From contig CAIIXF020000012.1 in NCBI GenBank assembly GCA_903813345.2, positions 3,389,318 through 3,453,317 of the forward strand: a DNA stretch of 64,000 nt. Direction: 5' to 3'. The notes under the pieces were generated by a model. That model was not told the origin of the DNA and ran no database searches. It was given only the letters and a program-made list of their open reading frames with translations. Position numbers and translations under genes: made by a program. This document shows, one piece after another, positions 34,668 through 46,938 of this stretch (the first letter of the stretch is position 1; each line of letters opens with the position of its first letter). This stretch comes from Owenia fusiformis. Taxonomy: Eukaryota > Annelida > Polychaeta > Sabellida > Oweniidae.

Positions 34668-34872
34668 CTGAATGCATAATTGTTCTTCTCATCACAGCAA
34701 TGGTCATATTGTTGGCAAACACAATGAGCTGCGGTTAGTATCCACGTATTTGTTATAATTATCCCACCACAGAAATGACCTGTTTTCTCCGTATTGTAAG
34801 CGACAGATTTGTACAATGACACCATGAAGGCAAATTCTGTCATATTTCTTATTTTTTGTCCAGTATTTCTAC
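34668..34872 (-). CDS. Protease gene 2, exon: trypsin domain with catalytic His
   Basis: The 205-bp exon lies between tgttatttag and GTGGTT. It reads RNTGQKIRNMTEFAFMVSLY, then GHFCGGIIITN and TWILTAAHCVCQQYDHCC. His of TAAHC is the catalytic base. The segment that should precede it (R-IVGG) is not in this exon. Joined to the TSP1 exon at 42337-42501 it would read CPCDG-RNTGQK, leaving no canonical activation site. Either an intervening exon was missed or this is a non-canonical zymogen. Confidence 0.85.
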
Positions 34873-36915
34873 CTAAATAACAGAAAAAACTCATTTATAA
34901 TGGCAGAAGGGAATATCACATAAAAGTTAAACTTTTGATGCCGAATGTGTCCAGAATCTTCAGGATTAAACATGTGCAAGCACATGGGTCACGATAGACC
35001 AAAGAAAATACAAATCACTGCTAGAGAAAATATTCGGTTGTACACCAGTTTGAAAATGACTGTCCCCTCATCCAAAGCCAATCCTTGATCAGATGGCGCT
35101 TAACGCATGTTCTATTTTTAGACTTACGTGTCAAATATGGGCAAGAAATAACTAAAGATAATCAATCAACCGAAATGATTAATGTAATGGCACTGTGGAT
35201 ACCATATAAAAACCCATTATAAATTGAGCCCACAACTATAAACTGAACTGAGGCCTGATTATCAGTTAGTTGCAACGCAGAATCGCATGCGTTACGCCAC
35301 GCAACGCATCGCATCGCATATATTTCCTAATAAACATATTACCACTATGACGCAACGCAGTTCTGACGCAAGATTATAGATTTTTTGAACGCAAGTGAAC
35401 ACATACTTGCATATCTTTTACCCTGCCGCAAATCAAAACGCAAATATAGTGCATCTTTGTGTGCCGTTTTATATATTTTAGCGGTTGTTTTGTAGTGTTT
35501 TTGGAAATCATCGCATTACCTGATTACGTCTCCATCAATATCATCAAAAGTTTTGTTGAATCGTATGTATATAATATCATTAAAACATACTTTTTGTTAA
35601 GCTTGTAAATCTTTCAAAAATCGTGTTTATTCTTACTTTTAATGCGAATATGACGTACACAAGTCTGCAAGTGATACTCGAAGAGAACTAAAATGTTTCA
35701 TACTTTTAAATCGCCAAATCCCTTGGGATTTTGAGTACTTAGGGGGGTGAGAACATTGAGTTGATTAGACATACGACATATCAGTCGTATTTGAGACATA
35801 TCTTAAATGGTTGTCCGCCAAGAATATTTAAAAACGAGCAATCCGTACTAGGTCATCTTAGGATTTTATAGCAATAAGATTTCCCGTAACTGGCATGGGA
35901 ACCTCCAGATATGAACAGGCGACATTTTGTCCCATTATTTCCACATTGTTACAATATTGCATTTTCGCTGATATTGAGAAATCAGAGGTCTTCATAACTT
36001 TTGAATAGTAGTTCTTAAAAACTTATTTTTTCGTATAGGTAATCATGTGTTTACTGTATGTAGGCCTTGCAGAGCAAAACTCACTGATTAACAATAAATA
36101 GAACACATCTTTTTTATGGTTTTAGTCCATTTGTCATTTTCTTAACGTATGAATATTTAAAAACATGCAGTAGGACGGCACATTGAAAAAACCCATTGTT
36201 GTTTACCAAACTTTATATCAAAGTGGTGTAGCGATATATGACGTCATCGCACAACTTGTTTCTGGTCCGTTGGCTACCATCTTTATGAGGTCCATTGAAA
36301 TGGTAATCATTTAAATATTTGAAAATGAAAGTGACGGATAGAATTCTACTGATCTCTTCTTTCGAACTATCTCATTTTAATGTTAGAAAAATACACATGA
36401 ATGGGAGTAAAATGCAATCAAACACGTGAGACTTTCACTGATTTTGTACCCTATATTCGTGCGAAATTAACATTGATTAAACATCATTTTTTTAAATGTC
36501 TGAATCGCTTAAAAGTTAAAGTAAATACGATATTTTATAAGTACCAAATATTAATCAGTTCCGATAAAATGCCTTCATTTGTTACATTTTCTGCGAAAAC
36601 GGTTGGGCATAATTTCGGTAGAAATGTGTATTTTACGACGTTATATGCATGGTTGAATCCAAAAAGTAGCGTCATTCAGAAAATTATCATGTGTGCGTAA
36701 AAGCATGTGGATATTTCATTTTGAGTAACTGAATTATCAAATTGACATATACAGGGTGTCTCAAAAAATGTACCCAAAAGTATATCAAGAGCACAGATAA
36801 ACCAATCAATATTTTCAGACATTTTTTGCATGGTCATGTAGCCAAAACATGAAAGTTTTCTCCCCAATACACCATTTTTATTTCAGTCTTGTCTTTTTGA
36901 TGCTTTAACCCTTTA

Positions 36916-37069
36916 CCTTTAACACTACATAATCGATGTAACCTCATATTTCGATGACAGCCTGTATCCTTACTGCTACATTGTTCATCACATTTGATAA
37001 TAATTCCGGTGGAATGTTTTGGATTTCTCTTTGGATGTTGCACTTATGTTGTTCTAGGTCTTTTTGCCA
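36916..37069 (-). pseudogene. Mariner transposase C-terminal fragment, left arm
   Basis: It reads WQKDLEQHKCNIQREIQN, IPPELLSNVMNNVAVR, IQAVIEI, stop, GYIDYVVLK. This has the layout of a Tc1/mariner transposase C-terminus. The TGA sits where a codon before the conserved Gly is expected. Confidence 0.55.
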
Positions 37070-37093
37070 GCATCCGAACAGATATAAAAAAAT

Positions 37094-37183
37094 CCACCAG
37101 AAATATCAAATATGATGAACAATGTAGTAGTAAGGATGCAGACCGTCATCGAAATATGAGGTTACATTGAATATGTGGTGTAA
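37094..37183 (+). pseudogene. Mariner transposase C-terminal fragment, right arm
   Basis: It reads PPEISNMMNNVVVR, MQTVIEI, stop, GYIEYVV. The fragment and its TGA match the left arm exactly in position, so the stop predates the inverted duplication. Confidence 0.55.
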
Positions 37184-37499
37184 AAGGTAATTGGTTAAAG
37201 TATCAAAAAGGCAAAACTGAATTAAAAACTGTGTAAATTGGAAAAAACTTTCATCTTTTGGCTACAAGACCATGCAAAAAATGTCTGAAAATATTGATTG
37301 GTTTGTCTATGGTGTTGATATACTTTTGGGTACATTTTTTGAGACACCCTATATATTGTTTTTGGAACATCACCTTTTTCATAATGATTGCTCGTTTTGT
37401 TCCGTGATAAAATGCAATTTTAGACCTGCAGCTGACTCATATCAAAAATTATTTAGCAATGAGTTCAGGCTCACTGATTTTTAAGAGAGATGAAATGGA

Positions 37500-38760
37500 A
37501 AAAAGGGGAAAGGGTTATGTGTGCGGTAAAGCATGTGGATATTAAACGTTCATTAAATGAATTACAATTTTGATGTTTATATGATTTGAAGAACATCACC
37601 TTTACACAAAATTATTTTTATAATAATTGTTCGATTTCTTTCATGATAAACTGCAATTTTAGACCCGAGACGTATTAAAGAAGTATCGGACAATGTATTA
37701 AGGCTCACTGATTTTTAGGATAAATAAAATGAGCAAAAGGAGAAAAGGTCACGTGTGCGTAAAAGCGTGTCAGTATTTGGATTTGAAGAAATGAATTAAA
37801 GTTTTGACATTAATATTATTTGTGAAGCATCACCTTAACATAGAATTATTTTCATAATTTTTGCTTGGTTCCTTCCATGAGAAAATGCAATTATAGACCT
37901 GGCACGCGTATCAAAGAAGTATTTGGCAATTGCGTCCAGTCTCTTTGGTTTTCAAGGTAAATGAAATAAGCAAAACTAGAAAAGGTCATGTGTGCGTAAA
38001 TGCATGTCAGTATTTAATTTTGAAGAAATGAATTAATTTTTTGACATTCATATTATTTGTGAAGCATCACCTCTACGCAGAATTATTTTTATAATTTTTG
38101 CTTGGTTCCTTCCATGAGAAAATGCAATTATAGACTTGGTACACGTATCAAGGTTGTATATAGCAATTACATTCTGTCTCCTTGGTTTTCAAGGTAAATG
38201 AAATGAGCAAAACTGGAAAAGGTCAGTGTGCTTATAAGCGTGTGAGTATTTAATTTTTGATATTTTTGACATTTTTGACATTTATTATATCTATGGGGAA
38301 TCATCTTTACACAGAATTATTTTTTGATTCAAATTTAGTTCCTTCTATTAGAAAGGCATGGCTAAGATTGGTTCATATGTATAACTGTAATGAGATTTTT
38401 ATGCTTGAATCGCACAAAAAGAGATAATGTCACATGTGCGTGAATGCATGTCAATATCTTATTTTAAAAACTGAATTATGATTTTGACATTTTCATAAGC
38501 TTTAAACCATTGCCTTTCCACATATTTATTTTCTTAACATGAGAACTTTAAACACGTTCTAAATAAGAAAGGTCAATGTGAGTTGAATTAAAATTAAGGA
38601 AAATATCAATTATCTGCGCATTTAGTTATATTACGTCATACGGGATTTCGTGCTTTAATGGGGCTGAAGGTGAAGAATGGCATGTGTACGAAAACGTTTG
38701 TTACCAATTCATCTTTCAAAACACATTTTTATTTTTTACTTATCTATGATCTATGATATA
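37500..38760. repeat. Tandem array, 236-bp unit
   Basis: Units begin near 37508, 37745, 37981 and 38218, with weaker ones near 38431 and 38670, at about 236-bp spacing. Each has an aaaggtcatgtgtgcgtaaa-like start, attttgacatt, gaagcatcacct, tgcttggttcctt and aaaatgcaatt. An earlier unit near 36690 is split by the mariner fold-back. Non-coding. Confidence 0.75.
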
Positions 38761-40219
38761 TAACCTATATAAAGAATTATTTTCAAATTAATTGCTAGGT
38801 TAATTCAATAAGCAATTCTGAGGTATATTTGAACTTTAATTCCATAGTAGATGTAATTCGGAAAAAAATGTTTTAAAATACAAGAAGAGGTTAAATCAAT
38901 CAAAATAAAACTTATGATTCAACCGAGTCGACAATACTTGGTTCAGTTCTTTCATTTTCAATCATACCATGGTCATAGATTAACATAAGTGACTCTTCGA
39001 AAACATACCATTTTTGTAGAAAATGAAAGAAAATCGCGTTATAACAGGTATCGAGTAATTGCCAAGTTTACATTTTAAGTTTGATGTGGTAAACAGCATT
39101 CTTCATTAAGTCACACGCATAAGTTAAGGGAAGCAAAAGATCATTTTAAAAATGAAACATATCAATAGATATTTTTAACATTGAAATACTTTTAGAAAGT
39201 AAGCTTATACTAGTAGATTTGCTAGAACTAGCTGTTTGGAATTCATCAACTTTTCTCCACAGAATCATTTCGTAGTACAAATGCAGGTCATTCAAAGGAA
39301 ATATAGGTTTCAACATCCCCGTCTATGAATATTGATCTTTTTCAGACAGCAAAGGTAAGTTTAAAACAGAAATACTTCTTACGAATCCAAATTACATTTA
39401 AACTTAGAATTGTGATCTACGATTTTATGGGTATGTCACAAATTTGATAAGATACATTCACTCAGCACGCCGTTAAACATATAATTAACTTTACAAGCGT
39501 AACCATAGGTAACTTCGATTTTAGTATGTTCAAGTTCTGTAGTCTCGAGAGTCAAACGCTTATCATAGTTTATTTGGCCTGCTTTTAGAATTGGGAAAAC
39601 AAAAGCAAGGTTTATGTTTTATGAACATTCTGATTTGATAGCAAACTTTATTTTTGAGTGTATTAAATCAAATAAAGCTTATTGCGTCGGGACCTGTACG
39701 TTCGCCCAATTAAAGGCAAATGTGCCGTCAATTAAAGAAACATGCACAGTGGTACACCGCTTTTGGAAAACATAACACTGATAATAAAAATTCATCAATT
39801 GTTATGAAATTTGCACCATCATTAAAAGGAATCTCGAATTTCACGATGACAAAATATCGGATAAATATGACAAGAAATAAAAATTTGTTACATTTTTTCC
39901 CAAAAAGTTGTAAAATAAAAATAAACTAAAAAATAATATTTTCACGACAAAAAATAAATAGTTAAACTGTTTTGATTCTACATGACGTTTTCAAAGAGTA
40001 GAGAGCTAGATTCAAAGCACCGTTCCTGCAAGTTTAAAATGAAAATATTAAAAACTGTGCGAGTAAGAGGACCGCAACTTTTTATGTCTACACTGACAAA
40101 AACTTGAAAATCCCGTTGTAAAGATATAGTCCCACGCGGAAGTGCACGTCTTAAAGCTGATGGGTTAAGGCAATGTGCCGTCCAACTGATGATGTTTTTC
40201 TGTGCAAATACTATCATTA

Positions 40220-40436
40220 GGGTTTATTGAAGTGATTTAGCTGGGTTGCCAAAAAATGTTGGGGAAAATTTTTGTATCTATCACCATGGTAACATACCAG
40301 GTACATGATGGTATCCCGACGCTAAGTCAATAGTCAACGCCATGTTAAGCCAATGCACCCCTCCCTAATTAGCCGATATACCTTTTTCCCCAAACTAACT
40401 TTTTGTCCAACCCAGTTAAATCACTTCAGAAAACCC
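40220..40436. mobile_element. 217-bp MITE-like element
   Basis: The ends gggtttattgaagtgattt and the inverted copy (gggttttctgaagtgattt when read from the right) pair over about 50 bp, including agctgggttg/caacccagtt. There is no coding content. The target duplication is unclear. Confidence 0.7.
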
Positions 40437-41029
40437 TTGTTATTATAAATTAACCATAAAACATCGTGTTTTTAACAATTCATAGGTTCACTATAGTATG
40501 TATAGGGGTGACAAATGGACTATTTATTGTTATTGAAATATCAAAATAACCCTGAAAACTGAATTTTTATTCACTTCCATTTTGTTATTGTCTCGTATAC
40601 CATTATTCTGCCCATCTATGACTCGTTTTTTTATTTTGACTTATAAGGTACTGGATGAGCTTGGTCCATGTTTTTGCTTACAGGATTGCATTTTTCTAAT
40701 TATGTTAATCATTTTGAATATATCATTTCTCGTTGATTTTGAAAATAATAGGGTCTAGTTTTCAAGGATCTGCGAATTATTGCCATTTCTACCCCCCCCC
40801 CCCCCTTGGCTAATTTTATGAGGGGGGTACTATGATAATCATCAATAATTTCTGTTATATACCTTCAATCACATTGAGTATAATGATTCCAGTTGACACC
40901 AAATATAACATTTCCTGTTCTAAACACATACGGATGTACACGTATGTACACGTACGCACACGTAGATTACAAATTAATCGATAATTGATCATGAATATGT
41001 CCATGGTATATTAAACCTGCAAGGTGTCC

Positions 41030-41310
41030 CATTTTTCTAAACTGATTCACTTCTAAGAGTATGAAAATCTATTTAAAAAGGCGCAACGTTTTTTAAATAC
41101 ACTAATAAAAGAGTACAAGAAATAATCAAAGGGGGAGTGAAAGGAATGGAGGGGGGAGGGGTGATTGTGAAAAATCATGATAGTAATGATTTCTCCATCT
41201 AAATGCATTTATTAACAACAAAAATGTTGAGTTTTGCACCATGGTGACGTTGCGCCTTTCTAAAAAATCTCAAACCCTTGAAGCGTATCAGTTAAGAAAA
41301 AATCATAGAA
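41030..41310. repeat. Inverted repeat, copy of a dispersed element
   Basis: The segment tttttctaaactgattc...aaaggcgcaac (41030-41092) pairs with gttgcgcctttct...tatcagttaagaaaa (41250-41305). A related single arm occurs near 9898-9950, also next to a poly-G tract. Confidence 0.55.
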
Positions 41311-42336
41311 GCCCTTAATGATTATCATACCATGTACTATTCATTTTGTGATTTATTCGATTTAACTTTTTCGTGAAAAATAAAACTTGCAGATTTGTTG
41401 CATTTTCTAGCATAAATCAAATACGACCCCCCCCCCCCCCGTTCCCTTTTTCCGACCTCCAGGCGTGATGATGATGATAAAAAGAAATACTTGATATTTG
41501 AATCAGTAGTATTAATTGAATTATATAATGGACGGATGGACGGACAGACGAACGTGTGGCTTCTCCTGATATGAGTAATTCAACATGCAGGGATAAATCC
41601 CGGAATTCAGAAAAATTAGCCAGGAAGACACGGAAATGACAAATACTATTAATAACAAGACTATTTCGAAATCCGTGCAAACATATTTGTAAAGACCCTT
41701 TTTGAATTTTACATTATACATGTACATCGAGAAAGGTAACTTTGTAAACTACTATTTTGAAGCATTTTTGTTCTAGCAGTCTGTAACCATGAAACCAGAC
41801 ATGTCTTCCTCTGGTCATTATCAACGAACAACACGTTCGTTTGGAATACGTCTTAGTTGAATCAACGATACAAGAATGGAAAAACCGAACAGACAATCAC
41901 ATATATATTTGGTGATAGTATGTGTATTTATAATTGGACGATTTCTTCCCGCCAGAGTACACTTTAAACTTGTGTTCGCTACTTTGCGTTTCCATTGTTT
42001 TGCGTTTGCTTTGCGTCTGCGATTGCCCTCAACTGAAAATAACACGCAACTCAAGCGTTGCGTTCTGCGATCGCTGTCGCAACACAGACGCAACGCACGT
42101 AGTTTGCGACTAACTGATAATGAGGCCTCCGAACTGTGCAAAGATTTCAAACTCCCGTGAAAGAAACTCTTTTTAGTGATTTCCCCTTGGAACGTGCGTA
42201 TGTACATATTCATTGTAAACATATTTGCATAATCGTTAGTACCGTAGTAACTGTACCCCGTCAAATTCATTCTAGGGCATTAGAAAATCAACAACTAGAA
42301 ATGTAAAAACATAGACGTGCATATGTGCTATCATAC

Positions 42337-42501
42337 CATCACATGGACACCACTCTTGTTCGATTGGTAATCCCACACACTTTGCATCTTCCGCTACCAC
42401 CACGCCATCTTTTAAGCACATTCTGTCGCGAATTTGCAATCCACACTTTCCACTTGCTGGACATGGACTCCACTTTCCCCATTTGCTCCAATGATAGACA
42501 C
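42337..42501 (-). CDS. Protease gene 2, exon: TSP1 module
   Basis: The 165-bp exon is phase 1-1, with donor GTATGA. It reads VYHWSKWGKWSPCPASGKC, then GLQIRDRMCLKDG and CVGLPIEQEWCPCD, giving the WxxW signature and six cysteines of a TSP1-like repeat. It joins in frame to the Thr-rich linker exon upstream and to the His-bearing protease exon downstream. Its layout resembles the N-terminal TSP1 of gene 1, supporting common ancestry of the two genes. Confidence 0.8.
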
Positions 42502-42544
42502 CTTATAGTTAGAATAATATCATGTAAGCTATTCTTTATACACT

Positions 42545-42690
42545 GTGGCTACGCCACGCCATCTTTTAAGCATATTCTGTCGCGAATTTGCAATTCACAC
42601 GTTCCACTTGCTGGACATGGACTCCACTTTCCCCATTTGCTCCAATGATAGACACCTTACAGTTAGAATTATCATGTAAGCTATTCATTA
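42545..42690 (-). pseudogene. Truncated tandem copy of the TSP1 exon
   Basis: About 140 bp duplicates the 5' part of the 42337-42501 exon and its upstream intron. It reads HWSKWGKWSPCPASGTC, then ELQIRDRICLKDGVA and a stop, and lacks the donor half. Including it would truncate the protein, so it is probably a dead exon. Confidence 0.7.
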
Positions 42691-43520
42691 AAGTTCAGTT
42701 AATTAAGGTAAATTATCAGACGTATTTGTTAATACATAATCGTTAGTACCGCCAGAGTATTGGATAGTTTTATTTAGTAACAGCATTGTTATGAAATATC
42801 TAAATACCAAAAATGTGGTTTAATCAACGTACATGTATGAATGGCAGATGAATACATCGATATATGTGTCAAATTTCGAGGCAATAATTTTTACATTCAA
42901 GGTTAATACTATACAAATATTGAATGATGTTTATTGCAATTCCTGTATATATTTCTGAGGGTGTATTCACGCTACCCTACCACGTGACAACGTTTAAAAG
43001 GAAAGGGTGTAGTTAAGTTGAAATTGTGTTACATGTAGACACGTTTTCTAGTATGTTATTCAACTGTTTTTTAATTAATTGTTTTTCTGAAATCTTGAGA
43101 TGAATAAAAAGTCAAAGAAATGTATCTTTACTTTGCCGTAGGGCAGAACATATTGCAAAACAATTTTCATCTTCTCACAAAGAGGATATTGTTTGTTCTG
43201 AGGTGTCTTATGATGAGCGTTTCATTATTAAATGTAAAATCACTTGAGCAGATATCATCCAAAAACATCTGACATTCAACATGTCATGTAAGACTACGTC
43301 GATCTGGTAATAGTTTTCAGAGTTAAAAGTATGGGTTAAGCATAGTTAAACTTTTATGAATGCACTTTCTACAATAATTATTCAGCAATAGTCTAGTCAA
43401 CATTCAAAATGGCAGCAATAATCATGTGCTAATTTTTTTTATTTAAAATCAGTGTTGCAATGACCCATACCATGTGTTACGTGTTAAACACGATACAAAT
43501 ATAGGTCATAATCCGAAACG
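42691..43520. other. Intronic stretch without recognised features
   Basis: No exon or repeat structure was seen. Confidence 0.45.
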
Positions 43521-43733
43521 AATACTGTATAAGTGGTAATTTTGCCTAATCATTTAATTTGCCTATTTCCTAATTTTTGCTAGGTTCGGAAAACTAAATG
43601 TCGGAAATATTGTCTTTATAATGTTATCCAATGGGAGGTTTTTTGTCATTAGGAAAATTAAAATTAGGAAAATGATGAAATTTGACCATTCGGAAAATTA
43701 CCAACTCGGATTAAATACCACTTATACAGTATT
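43521..43733. mobile_element. 213-bp MITE-like element
   Basis: The ends aatactgtataagtggtaa and the inverted copy match at 20 of 21 positions. The interior is AT-rich and includes a weaker inverted pair (cctaattttt/aaaattagg). It lies just left of the decayed LINE. Confidence 0.7.
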
Positions 43734-43871
43734 GCATATCACTTGCGGGTGCACATGACTCACACAGAGTGAATAATTTTGGGAATATAAACTGATACTG
43801 TGTAAAGCAAATAATTTATTTATTGCTAATGGGAGATTTGGAAAGAATAGTGAAAATATTACATGTTTTAA

Positions 43872-44699
43872 ATGAAAAGTTCTGTAACAGACTATATTAT
43901 ATTATTAACAGGTCTAATATGCTCACCAGATCTGAAAGTTGTTGAGATAGAACAATTTAACCAAGATTATTCTGACGTTCATTGCTTCATTAACTTGTCT
44001 ATGGCATGTAAGAATCAAACTTTAATCTGTAATGATCAGAATATCTCATTTGTGGCTAATGACAATCATTATAAATATAATCTAATTTAACGATAAGGCT
44101 GATGATTTTCAAACAAATTTAGATACCGAAGTTATAAAGTAACTAAATGTACTGTTAGATGATCCATCAACATCTGTTGAAGATTTCAATGTAAAGCTAA
44201 ATGGATGTATTTTGTCTGCTGCTGATAAATCAGGGTTATCAGTAAAAACATGTAAAATGGCGGTTTTAAAAATGGTAAAAATGTTAATAAATGGTATGAT
44301 AAAACATGTCATCTAAAAAGGAGATCATATCATAATGCTAAAAATAGGTATCTTAGGACCAAAAATGAACTATATAAGCAAGACATGGTACGTAAAAACA
44401 AACAATACAAAAAGCAACGCATCAAAGCTCAGAAAGAGTACAAGAGGCACTTTAACAAAAAAATATTGAATCTTAAAAAGAATGATAGTAAAAGGTATTG
44501 GAAGATTTTAAATCGAAAGTCAAAAAAAAGAATTCAATGAAGTCAACCTTGATCTCTTAAGGGACCATTTTGAAAGCTTGTACTCATCTGATGCATCACA
44601 TGAGATACCAGAAGACATGCCTTCTCAGTATGAGACAGGCTTTGCTTATGACTTGAATATTAAATTTCTTAATTGTGGCATCACAGCTGATGAAAGGAC
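43872..44699 (+). pseudogene. Decayed LINE, endonuclease end and RT N-terminus
   Basis: It starts with the C-terminal part of an apurinic endonuclease (SVTDYIILL, then NQDYSDVHCFINLSM), matching the SVVDY and DLTDHC region of the intact LINE to the right. It then continues through the linker (KWYDKTCHLKRRSYHNAKN, KKNDSKRYWKILN) into the start of the reverse transcriptase (GITADE). Several frameshifts and stops are present. The copy is cut here by the insertion at 44700-46938. Confidence 0.75.
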
Positions 44700-46938
44700 G
44701 GGTGTCATTAAGGGCCCTTTTTAGCCCCCAAAGATATCTGATAATAATGCATATCATATTGAAGAAAAATCATTGTGCTTTATAAAAATACAATTTCAGC
44801 GAATTTTGACCTTTGATGTTCACACAACAGTCATTTAAAGATCATATACCATTTTTGGTGTTTTTACAAAAAATTCTTTATTTATTGTTGTCTAAGTAAA
44901 TAGTATATAAATATTAACCAATTTAAATATATTAAAATGTAATATATGAAATACTGAAGAAAAGATACGATTAAAATTATTTTCATGGAAAAGCACAAAG
45001 GGCAATATTGACAAAATGCAAATTCTATTTTGGTAGGTTCTGGGCTAGCAATGGGTACATTTCAACTGTGACTGTAATGGATTACTATTGACTTTTATCA
45101 ACATCACAGGGCAACATTTAAGCAACTTAAATACAAGGAAAATCAAAGATTTCCTCTCATTTCTAAAACGAGGAACAAAAGCATGAATTCAAGGAAAATA
45201 AATGATGGCCTGTGCCAAAATATATAACATATGAGAAAGTTGTGGCACAGTAAAGGATATGTATAGGATATTATATGATTTTAAATGATTTTATCTTTAT
45301 CTCCGAGTTGATATCAATATCTTGCCAAGTTAGAATAGCGAATTAGCGCAGATATTGATATCAATGAGTTGGATTAACACAATATCACGAAAATTCATAG
45401 GATGTTCTATTTTTCCCATAGTTCACCTCTAAAACGAAACAAAGCATATCAAAACAACATCCATTCATCCCCGTGATGTCATGAAATCACTATGTAACAA
45501 AACACATCATATTGGTGGTAGTTTTCAAACCCCTGCAAAAAGGTGATATCTGTGAAATATTTTTCGTATTCCACAGATATCACTTTTTCCACGCATTTGC
45601 AAAATATCACAAATATGTTTTCATGTTACCTAACAGAGCGGAACAGAGTTCAACTATGGGATAAAGAATAAAAAATAGGTACATAATTGAATTACCACTC
45701 CAAAAATATTAAATATGAGGGTTTAAAGAAATAATATTGAATATGAGATTCAAAAAGACAAGTGGACTCATGTCTCACATTACCCAAACCCCAGATCCTC
45801 GATGTCATATATACTTGTATACTGTATATCAATGTTATTTACTGGGAGGATTAAATATGGAGTGTATAGCAATGGTCAATACGATATTTCCAGATAGATA
45901 TTTTTCCCTAGAAGCGGAACCCAAACTCAGTCAGAACATAGAAGCTAACTTTTGCAATTAATAGAAACTTGTTTTTTATTATATTTTTGTGTTCTATATT
46001 TGAGATGAAATAATATGAGATTCATTTCTACAAGGATGGAACGAATGTGAACTTGTATATTGAACTTTACTCCTTTTCTGAATAAACAGAACAAAAGCCA
46101 ATTAAGAAAACCAAGGCCAATGAGTGTAATTTATGCCCAGTTAAACTAACACAATAACAACTTTTTATCTGGACTCACTTATTATGTAAGAATGAATTGT
46201 ATTACTGTTTACTGCATTAAATGTCAAGTATACTATCTGTATTTAATTTCAAATGCCTATCTCACTTATCGAAGGTATACAAGAAATGTTATTTTGAAAC
46301 AAATTCAGCACAACCAAAACCATGTCCACATATATGACAAATCCAAGATGGCTGCCACAATTTTAGATCCATGCAGATGTGAAGAAGTTAGAAATACACA
46401 TGGTCCACAAGTTCCATCCCCAATAAAATGGGAAGTTTAAGGTTTTCACACATATCAACTCTATTCCTATATACTTTATATTTGTGGTAAGGCTTGTGAT
46501 CTAGGTAAACTTAGCATGTTCATGTACCTCATATCCTCTGAAGCTAAAAACAGAAATAGTGACTTCAATTGAGAAAAATGAATCTTATGGGCTCCATATA
46601 CATTTTGAGTGGCTGTCCGGCTTAAGTTAGATACTACTGATAATCTGAGATTGAAAATTATGTCAAGTTTAGTCCTCAGCCTCTCATAATGGATAACTTC
46701 GAGGTAATTGTGTTGTCACTGCAAAAACCTCTATTTCTTCATCACAAATCTACCATCTTTTGCATCTGTCAAAACCCTTCATTTCATGTTAATTTTCAGA
46801 CTTTTGCTTGTGCCATCATTAAATATATATATTCAACTTGTTATTCAGAATATTTCAAGAACTTTTCATGAATTTTTTTATTTTCACACTTTTGAAAAAA
46901 TGACTAAGTCAGAGAATGGCCTCTTAATGGCATGTCCC
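44700..46938. mobile_element. 2.2-kb insertion splitting the decayed LINE
   Basis: The LINE reading frame breaks after GITADE at about 44692 and resumes with YSAIKSLKNGKSSD at about 46940, as expected for an insertion between adjacent codons. The edges carry partly matching inverted ends containing cattaag-ggcc. Hairpins lie at 45312-45387 (gttgatatcaatat) and 45545-45593 (gtgatatctgtgaaat). No transposase was seen. Confidence 0.55.

Larger units (their letters stand above)
36752..37350. mobile_element. Mariner-derived fold-back element
   Basis: The inverted arms are about 220-250 bp and start agggtgtctcaaaaaatgt. Each arm encodes the same transposase C-terminal fragment pointing outward, so the element is two 3' transposon ends joined head to head. 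It interrupts a unit of a 236-bp tandem array: the flanks at 36690-36750 and 37351-37500 rejoin into one unit. Confidence 0.75.
35250..42130. mobile_element. Possible 6.9-kb element with CGCAACGC-rich ends
   Basis: The sequence gaggcctgattatcagttag at 35250 is repeated inverted (one mismatch) at 42110-42129. Both are followed inward by dense subterminal cgcaacgc/gcgttgcg motifs. The flanks carry a possible 5-bp direct repeat GAACT (35245-35249 and 42131-42135). No transposase was found between them. They could be the two ends of one element or two separate relics in opposite orientation. Confidence 0.45.
38761..42336. other. Intronic repeat-rich stretch
   Basis: No exon was identified. It includes an inverted-repeat element at 40220-40436, poly-C tracts near 40791 and 41427, and an inverted repeat at 41030-41310. 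Confidence 0.45.

Noticed and set aside
39978-40217. Minus-strand frame containing SWTAHC, resembling the His motif of trypsins
   Set aside because: The surrounding residues do not fit an S1 domain, there are no matching splice sites, and gene 2 already has its His exon at 34668-34872.
41821-42270. 149-codon minus-strand frame
   Set aside because: It runs through the CGCAACGC-rich end of a transposon, whose short repeats keep a frame open by composition. No protein motif.
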